From: DASYLJ01 sp964404165
Lineage (GTDB): Bacteria > Desulfobacterota > Binatia > DP-6
DNA: 64,000 nt
Direction: 5' to 3'
NCBI GenBank assembly: GCA_964404165.1
Contig: CAYOIZ010000025.1
Location: 1-64,000, forward strand
The notes beneath the pieces are model-generated. The model saw only the letters and a program-made list of their open reading frames with translations, did no database searches and was not told the DNA's origin. Made by a program: the position numbers and the translations under genes. How positions within the stretch are numbered: position 1 is the first letter of the stretch; every line of letters begins with the position of its first letter. Positions 42,655-50,986 of the stretch are shown in pieces.

Positions 42655-43407
42655 ACGAGCGCGCGCACGGCGATCGTCACTGGCGGCGGGCGAGGCATCG
42701 GCCGCGCCATCGCGCTCGGGTTGGGGCGGGACGGGCTCGCCGTCGGTGTCCTCGACCTCGACCCGGCGACGGCGCGGTCGGTCGCCGACGAGATCACGGC
42801 GGCCGGTGGACGCGCGTGCGGGGTCGGGGCCGACGTCGCCGATCTTGCGGCGGTCCGTCAGGCCGTCGCGGCGGTCGAGGAGGCCCTCGGGCCGATCGAC
42901 GTCCTCGTCAACAACGCCGGCTGGGACAAGCTCGATCGCTTCCTCGAGAGCGATCCCGCGCTGTGGGATCGGCTCATCGCGATCAACCTGAAGGGTGTCC
43001 TGAACGCGAGTCGCGCGGTGCTGGAGCGCAGGGGCGGGCGCACGGGCGGGCGGGTCGTCAGCATCGCGTCCGATGCCGGTCGGGTCGGCAGCAGCGGCGA
43101 AGCCGTGTACGCCGGCTGCAAGGCGGGGATCATCGGCTTCTCGAAGTCGCTGGCGCGGGAGGTCGCGCGCGACGGCACCACCGTGAACGTGGTGTGCCCC
43201 GGCCCCACCGAGACGGCGCTGCTGGCGGAGGTCATGGCGGGTGCTGGCGAGAAGGTCCTGGCCGGCATGCGGCGCGCCATTCCGCTCGGGCGGCTCGGGC
43301 AGCCCGAGGACATCGTCGGCGCCGTCTGCTACCTCGTCTCCGATGCAGCCAGCTATGTCACCGGACAGGTCCTGAGCGTGTCGGGCGGCCTCACGATGGC
43401 CGGCTAG
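42655..43407 (+). CDS. SDR dehydrogenase, BadH-like, ACG start
   Basis: This 250-residue SDR has cofactor motif TGGGRGIGRAIA, structural VNNAGWDKLDRFLES, and catalytic Ser and Tyr-Lys in SIASDAGRVGSSGEAVYAGCKAG; the Asp ending beta-2 (VLDLDP) suggests NAD. The strings NNAGWD and SDAGRVGSSGEAVY are typical of 2-hydroxycyclohexanecarboxyl-CoA dehydrogenase (BadH) and related hydroxyacyl-CoA dehydrogenases. In this frame the codon after the previous gene's stop is GAG and no ATG/GTG/TTG occurs until TTG 42721, inside the nucleotide-binding fold. ACG 42655 stands where homologues have Met, with GGAG 45645-type spacing from 42645-42648. It would oxidise the hydroxyacyl-CoA formed by the MaoC pair. 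Confidence 0.82.
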   Translation, partial: TSARTAIVTGGGRGIGRAIALGLGRDGLAVGVLDLDPATARSVADEITAAGGRACGVGADVADLAAVRQAVAAVEEALGPIDVLVNNAGWDKLDRFLESDPALWDRLIAINLKGVLNASRAVLERRGGRTGGRVVSIASDAGRVGSSGEAVYAGCKAGIIGFSKSLAREVARDGTTVNVVCPGPTETALLAEVMAGAGEKVLAGMRRAIPLGRLGQPEDIVGAVCYLVSDAASYVTGQVLSVSGGLTMAG

Positions 43408-43853
43408 GATACCGTCAGCCGGGCGTCGGACGTGATGCCCGCAGTGACGGTCGCGTCCAACCCTGTACGCCGGTGGGTCGCAACGCGTTGCGGCGGGCGT
43501 CGCATGCTGGTTTCCAAGTCCGCGATCTGGCTGCGACCCGTCAGGAATCGGACGTCGCGGCGGGCCATGCGGGCGCGGATCGGCGCCGGCACGGAGCCTG
43601 CAAGAGGCATTCGCGAATCCGGCAGCACGCTTCGCACGAATGCCAATGACGCACACGCTTTCCATTCGCCGGTCACCGCGTGACCGGGTCCTGTCAGCAG
43701 CACGGGGGTACGTCGCGGGACGTGCCCTGGACGTGGTGTACGCACGCGTCCCCGATGCGGTCGGCGTTGCCCTGACGGACCCAGCCCGGTCGCGCGGTGG
43801 TCGGCGATACGAAGCGACCCGCGTCGCCTGACCCCAACCCGAGGAGATTCAGG
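43408..43853. other. 446-base intergenic region, no gene seen
   Basis: This stretch follows the degradation island and precedes the acyl-carrier-protein gene. Open frames of 60-80 codons exist on the plus strand but have no recognisable domain, ribosome-binding site or normal residue mix. It may hold the promoter of the ACP gene. Codon pattern and base mix are more even than in the neighbouring genes, so a decayed gene is possible, though nothing specific can be named. Confidence 0.45.
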
Positions 43854-44420
43854 ATGCACGATGCGGTGGCCCAGCGCGTTTGCCGGCTGATTGCCGATCA
43901 CCTGGGGGTGTCGGCCGAGGACCTCGCGCCGCACGTGTCCCTCCGCGACGACCTCGCGGCCGATTCGCTCGACCTGCTGGAGGTGTCCGTGGCCCTCGAA
44001 GACGACCTGGGCATCGCCGTGCCCGAACGCCTGCTCGACGACGTCCGCACGGTGGGCGACCTCGTCGCCGCCACGCTCACCCTGACGCGCGAACGCCGCC
44101 GCGGCGCGCAGCCGAAGCTCGCCATCGAGGAGCCGGTCCATGTCTGCGCGAAGGTGGTGCCGCCGACGGGGGTCACGCCGCAGCTGCTCGAGCGCTCCGA
44201 CTGGCTCACGCCGTACACCGCCGACGCGATCCGCGAGGACGCGCTGCACGCCGGTCGCGGTGCGCGTCTCGAGGTGACGGTCGATGCGGAGACGACGGCC
44301 GCCGGTGTCGCCCGTGTGCTCGACGCCTTCGGTTCGCTGGGCGACCGCGGCATCGACCTCCAGGTCCGCCGCGAAGGCACGCCGTCGTCGCGCCGGGCGA
44401 AGCTCTTCAAGACCGCGTAG
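43854..44420 (+). CDS. acyl carrier protein-like domain with C-terminal extension
   Basis: This 188-residue protein has an N-terminal ACP domain (about 1-80) with LRDDLAADSLDLLEVSVALEDDLGIAVPE, where Ser in ADSLDLLE is the phosphopantetheine site. Residues about 90-188 form an extra alpha/beta segment (IEEPVHVCAKVVPPTGVTPQL, then ARVLDAFGSLGDRGIDLQV) that I do not recognise. GAGGAG precedes ATG 43854. Free-standing ACPs are usually under 100 residues, so the extension is odd. It lies between the CoA-thioester island and the convergent Mla operon and may serve lipid or polyketide chemistry encoded elsewhere. Confidence 0.8.
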   Translation: MHDAVAQRVCRLIADHLGVSAEDLAPHVSLRDDLAADSLDLLEVSVALEDDLGIAVPERLLDDVRTVGDLVAATLTLTRERRRGAQPKLAIEEPVHVCAKVVPPTGVTPQLLERSDWLTPYTADAIREDALHAGRGARLEVTVDAETTAAGVARVLDAFGSLGDRGIDLQVRREGTPSSRRAKLFKTA

Positions 44421-44427
44421 CTCGCTC

Positions 44428-45399
44428 CTAGAAGAGGCTCGTGACGATCGTGCCGAGGATCGAGATCGGCGCCTGGTCTTCCACCGACTGCGCCGCCCGC
44501 TCCGCCGTCCGCAGCGTATCCAGGGACTGGTCGTAGAGTGTCGAGTCGGCCAGCGCCTTGCCGAGCGTGCCCTCGCCGTTGCGGAGCCCGTCCGTGATCT
44601 CTTGGGCGTTCTGCGCGGTGACGGCGAGGCCGTCGAGCGTCTCCTGCACCTGGGCGTAGAGGCCGCCGTCGTCGTCGCTGAGCATCTTGCCCAGCATGCC
44701 GCGACCCTCGCGCAGGTTCGACGCCACCGCGCCGAGGTCCTGCACCGACTGGCGGACGTCCGTCATGGTGGCGGTGACGTCGGCGTAGAGGGCGGGGTCG
44801 TTCAGCAGCCGCCCGAGCGTGCCGGTGCCCTCGTCGAGCTTCTCGGTGATCGACGCGACGCGCTCGGCGACGGTGCCGAGCGCCGTGCGGTTCTCGTCGA
44901 CGAGATCCGACAGCGTCACGAGCAGGCGCCCGGCGTCGTTGGTGAGCGTCTCGGCGAGGGTGTTCATGGAGGTGGCGACCGTGGCCAGCTGATCGACGGC
45001 CTCGGCGAAGCTGGCCGGCGTCTCGCCGAGGATGACGTCGTTCGGCGCCGCCGCGGGCGCCGACGGCGAGCCCAGCGTCAGCGCCACGAAGCGCTCGCCG
45101 CTGAGCGCCCGGAAGTCGAGGTGGGCGACGGCGTCGCGGCGGACGGTGTAGGTGCCGTCGATCGCCATCTCGACGCGGACGTGATCGCCGTCGATGCGCA
45201 TGTCGGTGACGCGGCCGGCGCGCAGGCCGGCGAGGCGGACGTCGGCGCCGCGGTCGAGGCCCTGGACGTCGCGGAAGTCGGCGAAGAGCGTGTAGCGCTC
45301 GCGCAGCACGCCGAGGCCGAGCGTGAGCTCGATGGCCGCCACCAGCAGGCCGAGGCCCACGAGGAAGAACAGCCCGATCCGCTGCTCGTTGGTCAGCAT
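44428..45399 (-). CDS. mlaD: MlaD/MCE-family lipid-binding protein
   Basis: This 323-residue protein has one N-terminal membrane helix (IGLFFLVGLGLLVAAIEL). An MCE domain follows (about 38-115; LFADFRDVQGLDRGADVRLAGLRAGRV) and then a long helical C-terminal region. This region carries repeated GTLGRLL/GMLGKML/GTLGKAL elements, each a short glycine turn between helices. MlaD forms the periplasmic hexamer that receives phospholipid from the ABC core. It lies downstream of the mlaF-like and mlaE-like genes in the operon. The tail is longer than in E. coli MlaD, as is usual outside Gammaproteobacteria. Confidence 0.9.
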   Translation of the reverse strand: MLTNEQRIGLFFLVGLGLLVAAIELTLGLGVLRERYTLFADFRDVQGLDRGADVRLAGLRAGRVTDMRIDGDHVRVEMAIDGTYTVRRDAVAHLDFRALSGERFVALTLGSPSAPAAAPNDVILGETPASFAEAVDQLATVATSMNTLAETLTNDAGRLLVTLSDLVDENRTALGTVAERVASITEKLDEGTGTLGRLLNDPALYADVTATMTDVRQSVQDLGAVASNLREGRGMLGKMLSDDDGGLYAQVQETLDGLAVTAQNAQEITDGLRNGEGTLGKALADSTLYDQSLDTLRTAERAAQSVEDQAPISILGTIVTSLF

Positions 45400-45407
45400 G
45401 CGACCCC

Positions 45408-46154
45408 CTACATACCGAGGCCCGACGCGCGGAGAAACTCCCGCGTCAGGGGGTGGCGGCTCGCCATCAGGGCGTCGGGCGTCAGCAGCTCGACGATACG
45501 CCCCGAGGCCAGGACGGCGATGCGGTCGGCGATGGCGCGCGCCAGGGCCAGGTTGTGCGTGACGACGATCTGGGTGGCGCCGCGGGAGGCACGGATGCGG
45601 GCGATGAGGGCGCCGATCTGCTCCGTGAGCAGGGGATCGAGATCGGCGGTGGGCTCGTCATAGAGGATCAGCTCTGGGTCGACGGCGAGGGCGCGCGCGA
45701 TGGCGACCCGCTTCCGCATGCCACCCGAGAGCTCGCCCGGCAGCTTGTCCTCGGCGCCCGCGAGCTCGACCTGCTCGAGCGCCCGCGCGACGGTGGCACG
45801 GATCGCCGCGCGCGGGGCGACGGCGTGCTCCTCGAGCCGCAGTGCCACGTTCTCGCCCACGGTCAGTGACGCCAGGAGCGCGGCGTTCTGGAACACCATG
45901 GCGATGCGGAACGGCTTCTCCTCGGGCGGCATGGCGAGGTAGCGCGTCAGGGGGAGGCCGCCGATGGTGATCGCGCCCGACTCCACCCGCTCGAGCCCGA
46001 CGATCTGGCGCAGCAGCACCGACTTGCCCTGGCCGCTCTGCCCGACGACGGCCAGCAGTTCCCCTGCGGGTACGGTGAGATCGACGCCGTCGAGCACGAG
46101 CTGCCCGCCGTACTGCTTGTGGACGCCCGCGAGCTCGACCGCGACGCCGCTCAT
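45408..46154 (-). CDS. mlaF: Mla-type ABC ATPase (MlaF)
   Basis: This 248-residue ATPase has A-loop YGGQ, Walker A VGQSGQGKSVLLR, signature ELSGGMRKRVAIARAL, Walker B ELILYDEPTADLDP and H-loop VTHNL. The GQSGQGKS wording and the DPLLTEQIGALI stretch are those of MlaF/Ttg2A-family proteins. It energises phospholipid traffic between inner and outer membranes. Its start overlaps the mlaE-like stop by four bases, and mlaD follows after eight bases. Confidence 0.93.
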   Translation of the reverse strand: MSGVAVELAGVHKQYGGQLVLDGVDLTVPAGELLAVVGQSGQGKSVLLRQIVGLERVESGAITIGGLPLTRYLAMPPEEKPFRIAMVFQNAALLASLTVGENVALRLEEHAVAPRAAIRATVARALEQVELAGAEDKLPGELSGGMRKRVAIARALAVDPELILYDEPTADLDPLLTEQIGALIARIRASRGATQIVVTHNLALARAIADRIAVLASGRIVELLTPDALMASRHPLTREFLRASGLGM

Positions 46155-46951
46155 GCCAGCCCGAAGCTCAGGCGCACGATGATGAAGTCGAGCACCAGGA
46201 TGAGGACGAAGCTCCACACCACCGCCGCGGTCGTGGCCGTGGCGATGCCCTCGGCACCGCCCCTCGTGCGCAGGCCGAACGTGCACGGCACGATCGACGC
46301 CACCATGCCGAACGCGACGCCCTTCACCAGGCCGACCAGGATGTCGCCCAGGTGCACCCACTCGAGCATGCGCGTGACGTACTCCTCGACCGAGATGCTG
46401 ACGGCCGGATCGGCGGCGACCACCAGCGCGCCGCCGGCGATGCCGACGAAGTCGGCGTAGAGCACGAGGACGGGGAGGGCGAGCGTCGCGGCGAGGAAGC
46501 GAGGCACGACCAGGAAGCGCACCGGATCGATGTCCATCGTGCGCAGCGCGCTGATCTCGTCGTACACCGCCATCGAGCCCAGCTCGGCGGCCATGGCCGA
46601 GCCGGCGCGCCCGGAGAGCAGGAAGCCCATCATCACCGGGCCCATCTCCTTCGTCATCGAGAGCCCGACGAGGGGGCCGAGCACGCTCTGGCTCACCTCG
46701 CGCAGCTGGTCGGCCGCCTGCACCACCAGCACCATGCCGACGAACAGCGACAGGATGGCGGCGATGCCCAGGGTGTCGTTGCCGAGGCGCACGAGCTGGA
46801 CGACGAGGCGGCGGCGATCGGGCGCCGCGAAGCGGATCGCGCGCAGCGTCGCGGTGAACAACAGCGCCGCCTCGCCGAGCACCTGCAGGACGCCGAGGAT
46901 CGCGGCACCGGTGCGTCCCGTCACGCCACGGGCGGCCGCATCAACGGCCAT
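46151..46951 (-). CDS. mlaE: Mla-type permease (MlaE)
   Basis: This 266-residue protein has the MlaE/permease fold: about five membrane helices and FVGMVLVVQAADQLREV, then GLSMTKEMGPVMMGFLLSGRAGSAMAAELGSMAVYDEISALRTMDIDP. That block is the best-conserved one of the family. With the MlaF-like ATPase it forms the inner-membrane lipid transporter. The start overlaps the end of the 444-residue unknown gene by 11 bases, the end overlaps the mlaF-like gene, and the operon is thus coupled throughout. Confidence 0.93.
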   Translation of the reverse strand: MAVDAAARGVTGRTGAAILGVLQVLGEAALLFTATLRAIRFAAPDRRRLVVQLVRLGNDTLGIAAILSLFVGMVLVVQAADQLREVSQSVLGPLVGLSMTKEMGPVMMGFLLSGRAGSAMAAELGSMAVYDEISALRTMDIDPVRFLVVPRFLAATLALPVLVLYADFVGIAGGALVVAADPAVSISVEEYVTRMLEWVHLGDILVGLVKGVAFGMVASIVPCTFGLRTRGGAEGIATATTAAVVWSFVLILVLDFIIVRLSFGLA

Positions 46952-48275
46952 CGACGGGCTCCTCGATGCCGACGTGGATCGGGCCGCGCCACCGTCCGTG
47001 CTCGCGCGCCGCCAGTCCCCACAGCACGCTCCAGTCGAGGTCGCCGGCGGGCCCGGTGTCCCAGCGCACGAGGCCCCAGAGCGGAGCCCACATGGCGAGG
47101 ACGCCGCGATTGGTCGGGATGATGCTGTCGACGATCGCGGGGACCTGGCCGGCGGGACGACCGTCCTCCTCGGCGCTACGCACGACGGGGAACACCGTCA
47201 GCAGCGACTCGCGCTGCCCGGTGGCCTCGTTCCACTGCCACTGCCGCCGCCACAGGACGAGGATGGCATCGCGCCGCCGGAAGTGGAAGTCGTCCGTGTC
47301 CTGCTCGGTGCTGCGGAAGAACGGCCAGGCGACGAAGCGCGAGCGGATGCCGTCGCGATCGCTGTAGCCGTAGAACGGGGCCAGGCGCCACGTGCGCCAC
47401 GTCTCGTCGCCGAGGGCACGATCGCGGAAGACGACGGGCCAGGGTGCGCCGGTGGCCTCGTAGCCGGCGATGTCGTCGACGGTGCGCGTGTAGCCGAGCA
47501 TGCCCCAGCCGCGGCTCGTGCGGTGCTCGCCCTCGAGCGACGACAGCACGGGGAAGTACACCCGGCGCGTCTCCCAGCCGTAGCGCGCGTCGAAGCGCTC
47601 GCTGTGGACGTAGAAGGGCCACAGCAGGTAGCCGCTGTGCTCGCGCCCGGCGATGGTCGTGTTGCCGTAGAACGGCCACACGCGGACGCCGCGGCCGTCG
47701 GCACCGCCCACCGTCGACACGAACGGGAACAGGTAGTAGCTCCGCTCCACGCGCGGCTCCGTCAGGCGCAGGAAGGCGGGGAACATCACCGTCTGCACGC
47801 GCTCGTAGCCGAGGAAGTCCTCGAGGTCGAGATAGAAGGGGAGGACGCCGCCGCGCGTACCGTGCTCGGCGTCGTGGCGGTAGAAGACGAACGGGAACAG
47901 CGTGAAGGCGCTGGTGTCGTCGCCGGCGTCGTCGCGCTGGGTGTGTTGGCTCAGGAGCAGGAAACGCAGGCTCCGGTAGCGCTCCTCGAGCCGCAGGGAC
48001 AGCAGGGGAAAGAGCACCTCGATGCGGACGTCGCGCCGTTCGCCGCGCTCGCGGTGGAGCCAGAGCAGGGGACGGATGCGTAGATCGCTCCACGCGGGGG
48101 TGCTGGTGTACTCGACGAGGGGCCCCAGCGCCGACCAGCGCAGCTCGCCGCGGGCCTCGTTGGTGGCGACGCGGAAGAGCGGCCAGACCTTCAGGTCGAA
48201 GGCGCGGGCGGCTCCCGGTGCCAGCAGGACCAGGAGGAGCGCCGCGACGCGCGGGCCGCTACCGGGCGAAGGCAA
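46941..48275 (-). CDS. exported beta-rich repeat protein of unknown function
   Basis: This 444-residue protein has a signal peptide (about 1-25, ending ARAF). The remainder is a chain of alternating aromatic strands with recurring W/F-P-F/L motifs, among them VWPLFRV, LFPLLSL, LFPFVFYRHD, LFPFVSTV, VWPFYGNT, LLWPFYVH and AWPFFRST. This suggests a beta-barrel or beta-propeller exported to the periplasm or outer membrane. No family is recognised. Its translation is coupled to the Mla-like genes, so it may be an outer-membrane or periplasmic partner of lipid transport. Confidence 0.75.
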   Translation of the reverse strand: MPSPGSGPRVAALLLVLLAPGAARAFDLKVWPLFRVATNEARGELRWSALGPLVEYTSTPAWSDLRIRPLLWLHRERGERRDVRIEVLFPLLSLRLEERYRSLRFLLLSQHTQRDDAGDDTSAFTLFPFVFYRHDAEHGTRGGVLPFYLDLEDFLGYERVQTVMFPAFLRLTEPRVERSYYLFPFVSTVGGADGRGVRVWPFYGNTTIAGREHSGYLLWPFYVHSERFDARYGWETRRVYFPVLSSLEGEHRTSRGWGMLGYTRTVDDIAGYEATGAPWPVVFRDRALGDETWRTWRLAPFYGYSDRDGIRSRFVAWPFFRSTEQDTDDFHFRRRDAILVLWRRQWQWNEATGQRESLLTVFPVVRSAEEDGRPAGQVPAIVDSIIPTNRGVLAMWAPLWGLVRWDTGPAGDLDWSVLWGLAAREHGRWRGPIHVGIEEPVDGR

Positions 48276-48684
48276 CCGAGCGCAGGTCGCGTGCCCGGAT
48301 CTGGTACGCGCCGCTGGGAATCTGCCCGTAGAAGGTCGTCGAGCTGCGCAGCGATAGCGTCACCGGGCTCCCTTCACGGAGGGTGACCTCGGCGCGCAGG
48401 CGATCGCGTTCGCCCTCGCCCGGCGACAGCTCGATGCGGGTGATGTTGTCGAACGGGATGCGGAGCCGGCCGCGGCCCATGTCGCCCTCGAGCATGGTGT
48501 CGCCGCCGACGCTGACGTGGTCGGCCGACACCTGGGTGCCGTCGACGTCGACGAAGGTGACCCGGTAGTCCCGCATCGGGGCGCCGGCATCGCGCCCGCC
48601 CCCGAGCGACCCCATGCCCATCGTGCCGAGGGCCAGCACCGCGCCCACCAGCAGCCGCCCCGCGCCCCGTCGCCATCGTCGCAT
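48259..48684 (-). CDS. small exported protein of unknown function
   Basis: This 141-residue protein has a signal peptide (about 1-28). A beta-rich domain follows: YRVTFVDVDGTQVSADHV, then LRIPFDNITRIELSPG, and a C-terminal GAYQIRARDLRSVAF. It resembles in outline small OB- or immunoglobulin-like periplasmic proteins, but no family is recognised. It overlaps the next gene by 17 bases and is the first gene of the Mla-type operon. It lies back to back with the GH57 gene. Confidence 0.65.
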   Translation of the reverse strand: MRRWRRGAGRLLVGAVLALGTMGMGSLGGGRDAGAPMRDYRVTFVDVDGTQVSADHVSVGGDTMLEGDMGRGRLRIPFDNITRIELSPGEGERDRLRAEVTLREGSPVTLSLRSSTTFYGQIPSGAYQIRARDLRSVAFAR

Positions 48685-48742
48685 GCGGACAGGGCTTACT
48701 GGCTTGTACGTGTGCCTTCAACCCGGCAGATTCGACGGGATC

Positions 48743-50983
48743 GTGCCGACGTCTCCGCTCCGCGCCGTCTGCCTCCACGGGCACTTCTATCAGCCGCCCC
48801 GGGAGGATCCGTGGCTCGGCGCGATCGAGCCGCAGGTATCCGCGTCGCCCGACCGCGACTGGAACGCACGCGTCACCCGGGAGTGCTACGCGCCGTTCGC
48901 CGCCGCCCGGGTGCTCGACGACGCCGGCCGGCTGCAGGACGTCGTCGACCTGTACGAGTGGACGAGCTTCAACGTCGGGCCGACGCTGCTGGCGTGGATG
49001 CAGGAGACGGCGCCCGATCTGCTGGCGTCGCTGCGCCGGGCGGATGCCGTCTCGCTGGCGCGCACGGGCCGCGGCTCGGCGTGGGCGCAGGTGTACGGCC
49101 ACGCGATCCTGCCGCTGTGCAACCCGCGCGACGCCGCCACACAGGTGCGCTGGGGCCGGCGCGAGTTCGAGCACCGCTTCGGTCGGGCGCCCGACGGCAT
49201 GTGGCTGCCGGAGATGGCGGTCGATCAGAAGTCGCTCTCCGCGCTCGCCGAGGCCGGGATCACGCTGACGACGCTGGCGCCGCATCAGGCGCGTCGCGTG
49301 CGCCCGATCGGTGGCGAGGCGACCGCCTGGCGACAGGTCACGCCCGAGACGCTGGACACCCGCCGCCTCTACCGCTGCGTGCTGCCCGAAGGACGGAGCA
49401 TCGACATCGCCTTCCGTGACGCCGGTCTGTCGCACGACCTGTCGTTCGGCGACGCGCTCCGCGACGGCGCGAGCCTCGCGGCGCGCCTCGCCGCCGGCGT
49501 CACCGGCTACGACGACGCGCTCCTGACGGTCGCCGTCGACGGCGAGACCTTCGGCCACCATCACCGCTTCGGCGAGATGGCGCTCGCCTTCGCGATCCGC
49601 CTGCTGCGCGAGGACGGCGACTTCCTCCTGTGCGGTCCCGCGGCCTTTCGCGACCGCGTGCCGCCGACGCACGAGGTGGAGATCGCGCCCGAGACGTCGT
49701 GGAGCTGTCCGCACGGCATCGAGCGCTGGCGGCACGACTGCGGGTGCCGGACGGGCGGGGAGGCGGGCTGGACGCAGGCGTGGCGGAGCCCGCTGCGGCA
49801 GGCCATCGACTGGCTGCGCGACGAGCTGGCCGTCGTCTACGAGACGCGGGCCCACGAGACGTTGCGCGACGCCTGGGGTGCGCGCGATCGCTACGTCGAC
49901 TGCCTGCTCGATCCCAGTCGGATCCCCGCCTTTCTGGCCGCGGAGTCGGGCCGTCGGCTGTCGCCCGGCGAGACCGTCCAGGCGCGGCGCTGCCTCGAGA
50001 TGGCGCGGCACGCGCTCCTGATGCAGACCAGCTGCGGCTGGTTCTTCGACGACCTGGCGGGCCTCGAGCCGGTGCAGATCATGCGACACGCCGCTCGCGC
50101 GATCGAGCTCGCGGGCACGCTCGGCCGCCGACTCGAGGACGGCTTCGTGTCGCGCCTCGAGCCGGCGCGCAGCAATCGACCGGACGAGGGCACGGGCGCC
50201 GACATCTGGCGGCGGCGCGTGCGTGCCGATGCCGCGACGCCGGCGCGTGTGGCCGCCACCTGCGCGCTGCTCGCGGTGCTGCGACAGGATACGCGGCTCC
50301 CGGGCTACGAGGTGACGTTCTCGTCCGAGCCGGCCGGCGGTGCGCTGGCGGCCGAGGCACGCGTGACCGATCGTGCGACGGGCGCGGTGGCCACCGTCGC
50401 CGTCACCGCCGGACGGGCCGGCGAGGCCGAGCCCTGGTGCGACGTCGGGGAGCAGCGCTTCACCCTGGCGCACCTCTTCGGCGTGCAGCGCGAGCGGCTG
50501 CTCGCCGCCGTGAGCCTCGAGGCTGCGCACGGGGCACGCGACGGCCGGGCGGCAGCACTGACTCGCGTACGACCGCTCCTCGACCCACTCCTGGCCGCGG
50601 ACGTCCCGCTGCCGCCGGAGCTGGCGCTGCTGCTCGGCTGGGACGAGGCCGATACGCTCGCGACCGCGCTCGAAGCGTCGGCGGTGTCCGTCGCCAGCCT
50701 GGTGCCGCGGCTCGCGGCGTTGCGTGCGCGCGGCGTGGCATTTCCGACGGAGTGGCTGGCGGGTCGCCTGGTGCGGGTGCTCGAGGACCGGGTCGGGGCG
50801 TTGCCGGGTGGCGCGGCGGACGCGCTGGCGCTCCTCGATCTGGCGGCCGCGGCCGGCGCCGAGCTGCCCATCCACACGGCGCAGGTCCGCGTGCTGCAGT
50901 GGCGGCGCGATGCGCCGCCCGCGTGGCGCGACGACGTCACCATCGTCGCGTTGTGCGAGCGGCTGCGGCTCGCGCCGGTCTGA
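48743..50983 (+). CDS. GH57/DUF3536 family glycoside hydrolase
   Basis: This 746-residue protein starts at GTG 48743 (ATG and GTG further upstream would add non-homologous residues). It has the GH57 N-terminal catalytic fold: AVCLHGHFYQPPREDPW, GRAPDGMWLPEMAVDQKSL and VAVDGETFGHHHRFGE, where acidic and His residues of the active site lie. The C-terminal DUF3536 region extends from about residue 290 on (ERWRHDCGCRTGG, LMQTSCGWFFDDL). Related enzymes act on alpha-glucans such as amylose or amylopectin. It is separate from the Mla operon with which it diverges. Confidence 0.87.
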   Translation: MPTSPLRAVCLHGHFYQPPREDPWLGAIEPQVSASPDRDWNARVTRECYAPFAAARVLDDAGRLQDVVDLYEWTSFNVGPTLLAWMQETAPDLLASLRRADAVSLARTGRGSAWAQVYGHAILPLCNPRDAATQVRWGRREFEHRFGRAPDGMWLPEMAVDQKSLSALAEAGITLTTLAPHQARRVRPIGGEATAWRQVTPETLDTRRLYRCVLPEGRSIDIAFRDAGLSHDLSFGDALRDGASLAARLAAGVTGYDDALLTVAVDGETFGHHHRFGEMALAFAIRLLREDGDFLLCGPAAFRDRVPPTHEVEIAPETSWSCPHGIERWRHDCGCRTGGEAGWTQAWRSPLRQAIDWLRDELAVVYETRAHETLRDAWGARDRYVDCLLDPSRIPAFLAAESGRRLSPGETVQARRCLEMARHALLMQTSCGWFFDDLAGLEPVQIMRHAARAIELAGTLGRRLEDGFVSRLEPARSNRPDEGTGADIWRRRVRADAATPARVAATCALLAVLRQDTRLPGYEVTFSSEPAGGALAAEARVTDRATGAVATVAVTAGRAGEAEPWCDVGEQRFTLAHLFGVQRERLLAAVSLEAAHGARDGRAAALTRVRPLLDPLLAADVPLPPELALLLGWDEADTLATALEASAVSVASLVPRLAALRARGVAFPTEWLAGRLVRVLEDRVGALPGGAADALALLDLAAAAGAELPIHTAQVRVLQWRRDAPPAWRDDVTIVALCERLRLAPV

Positions 50984-50986
50984 CGA

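Noticed and set aside
43432..43683. 83-codon plus-strand frame
   Set aside because: No ribosome-binding site, no recognisable domain and an odd residue mix; treated as intergenic.
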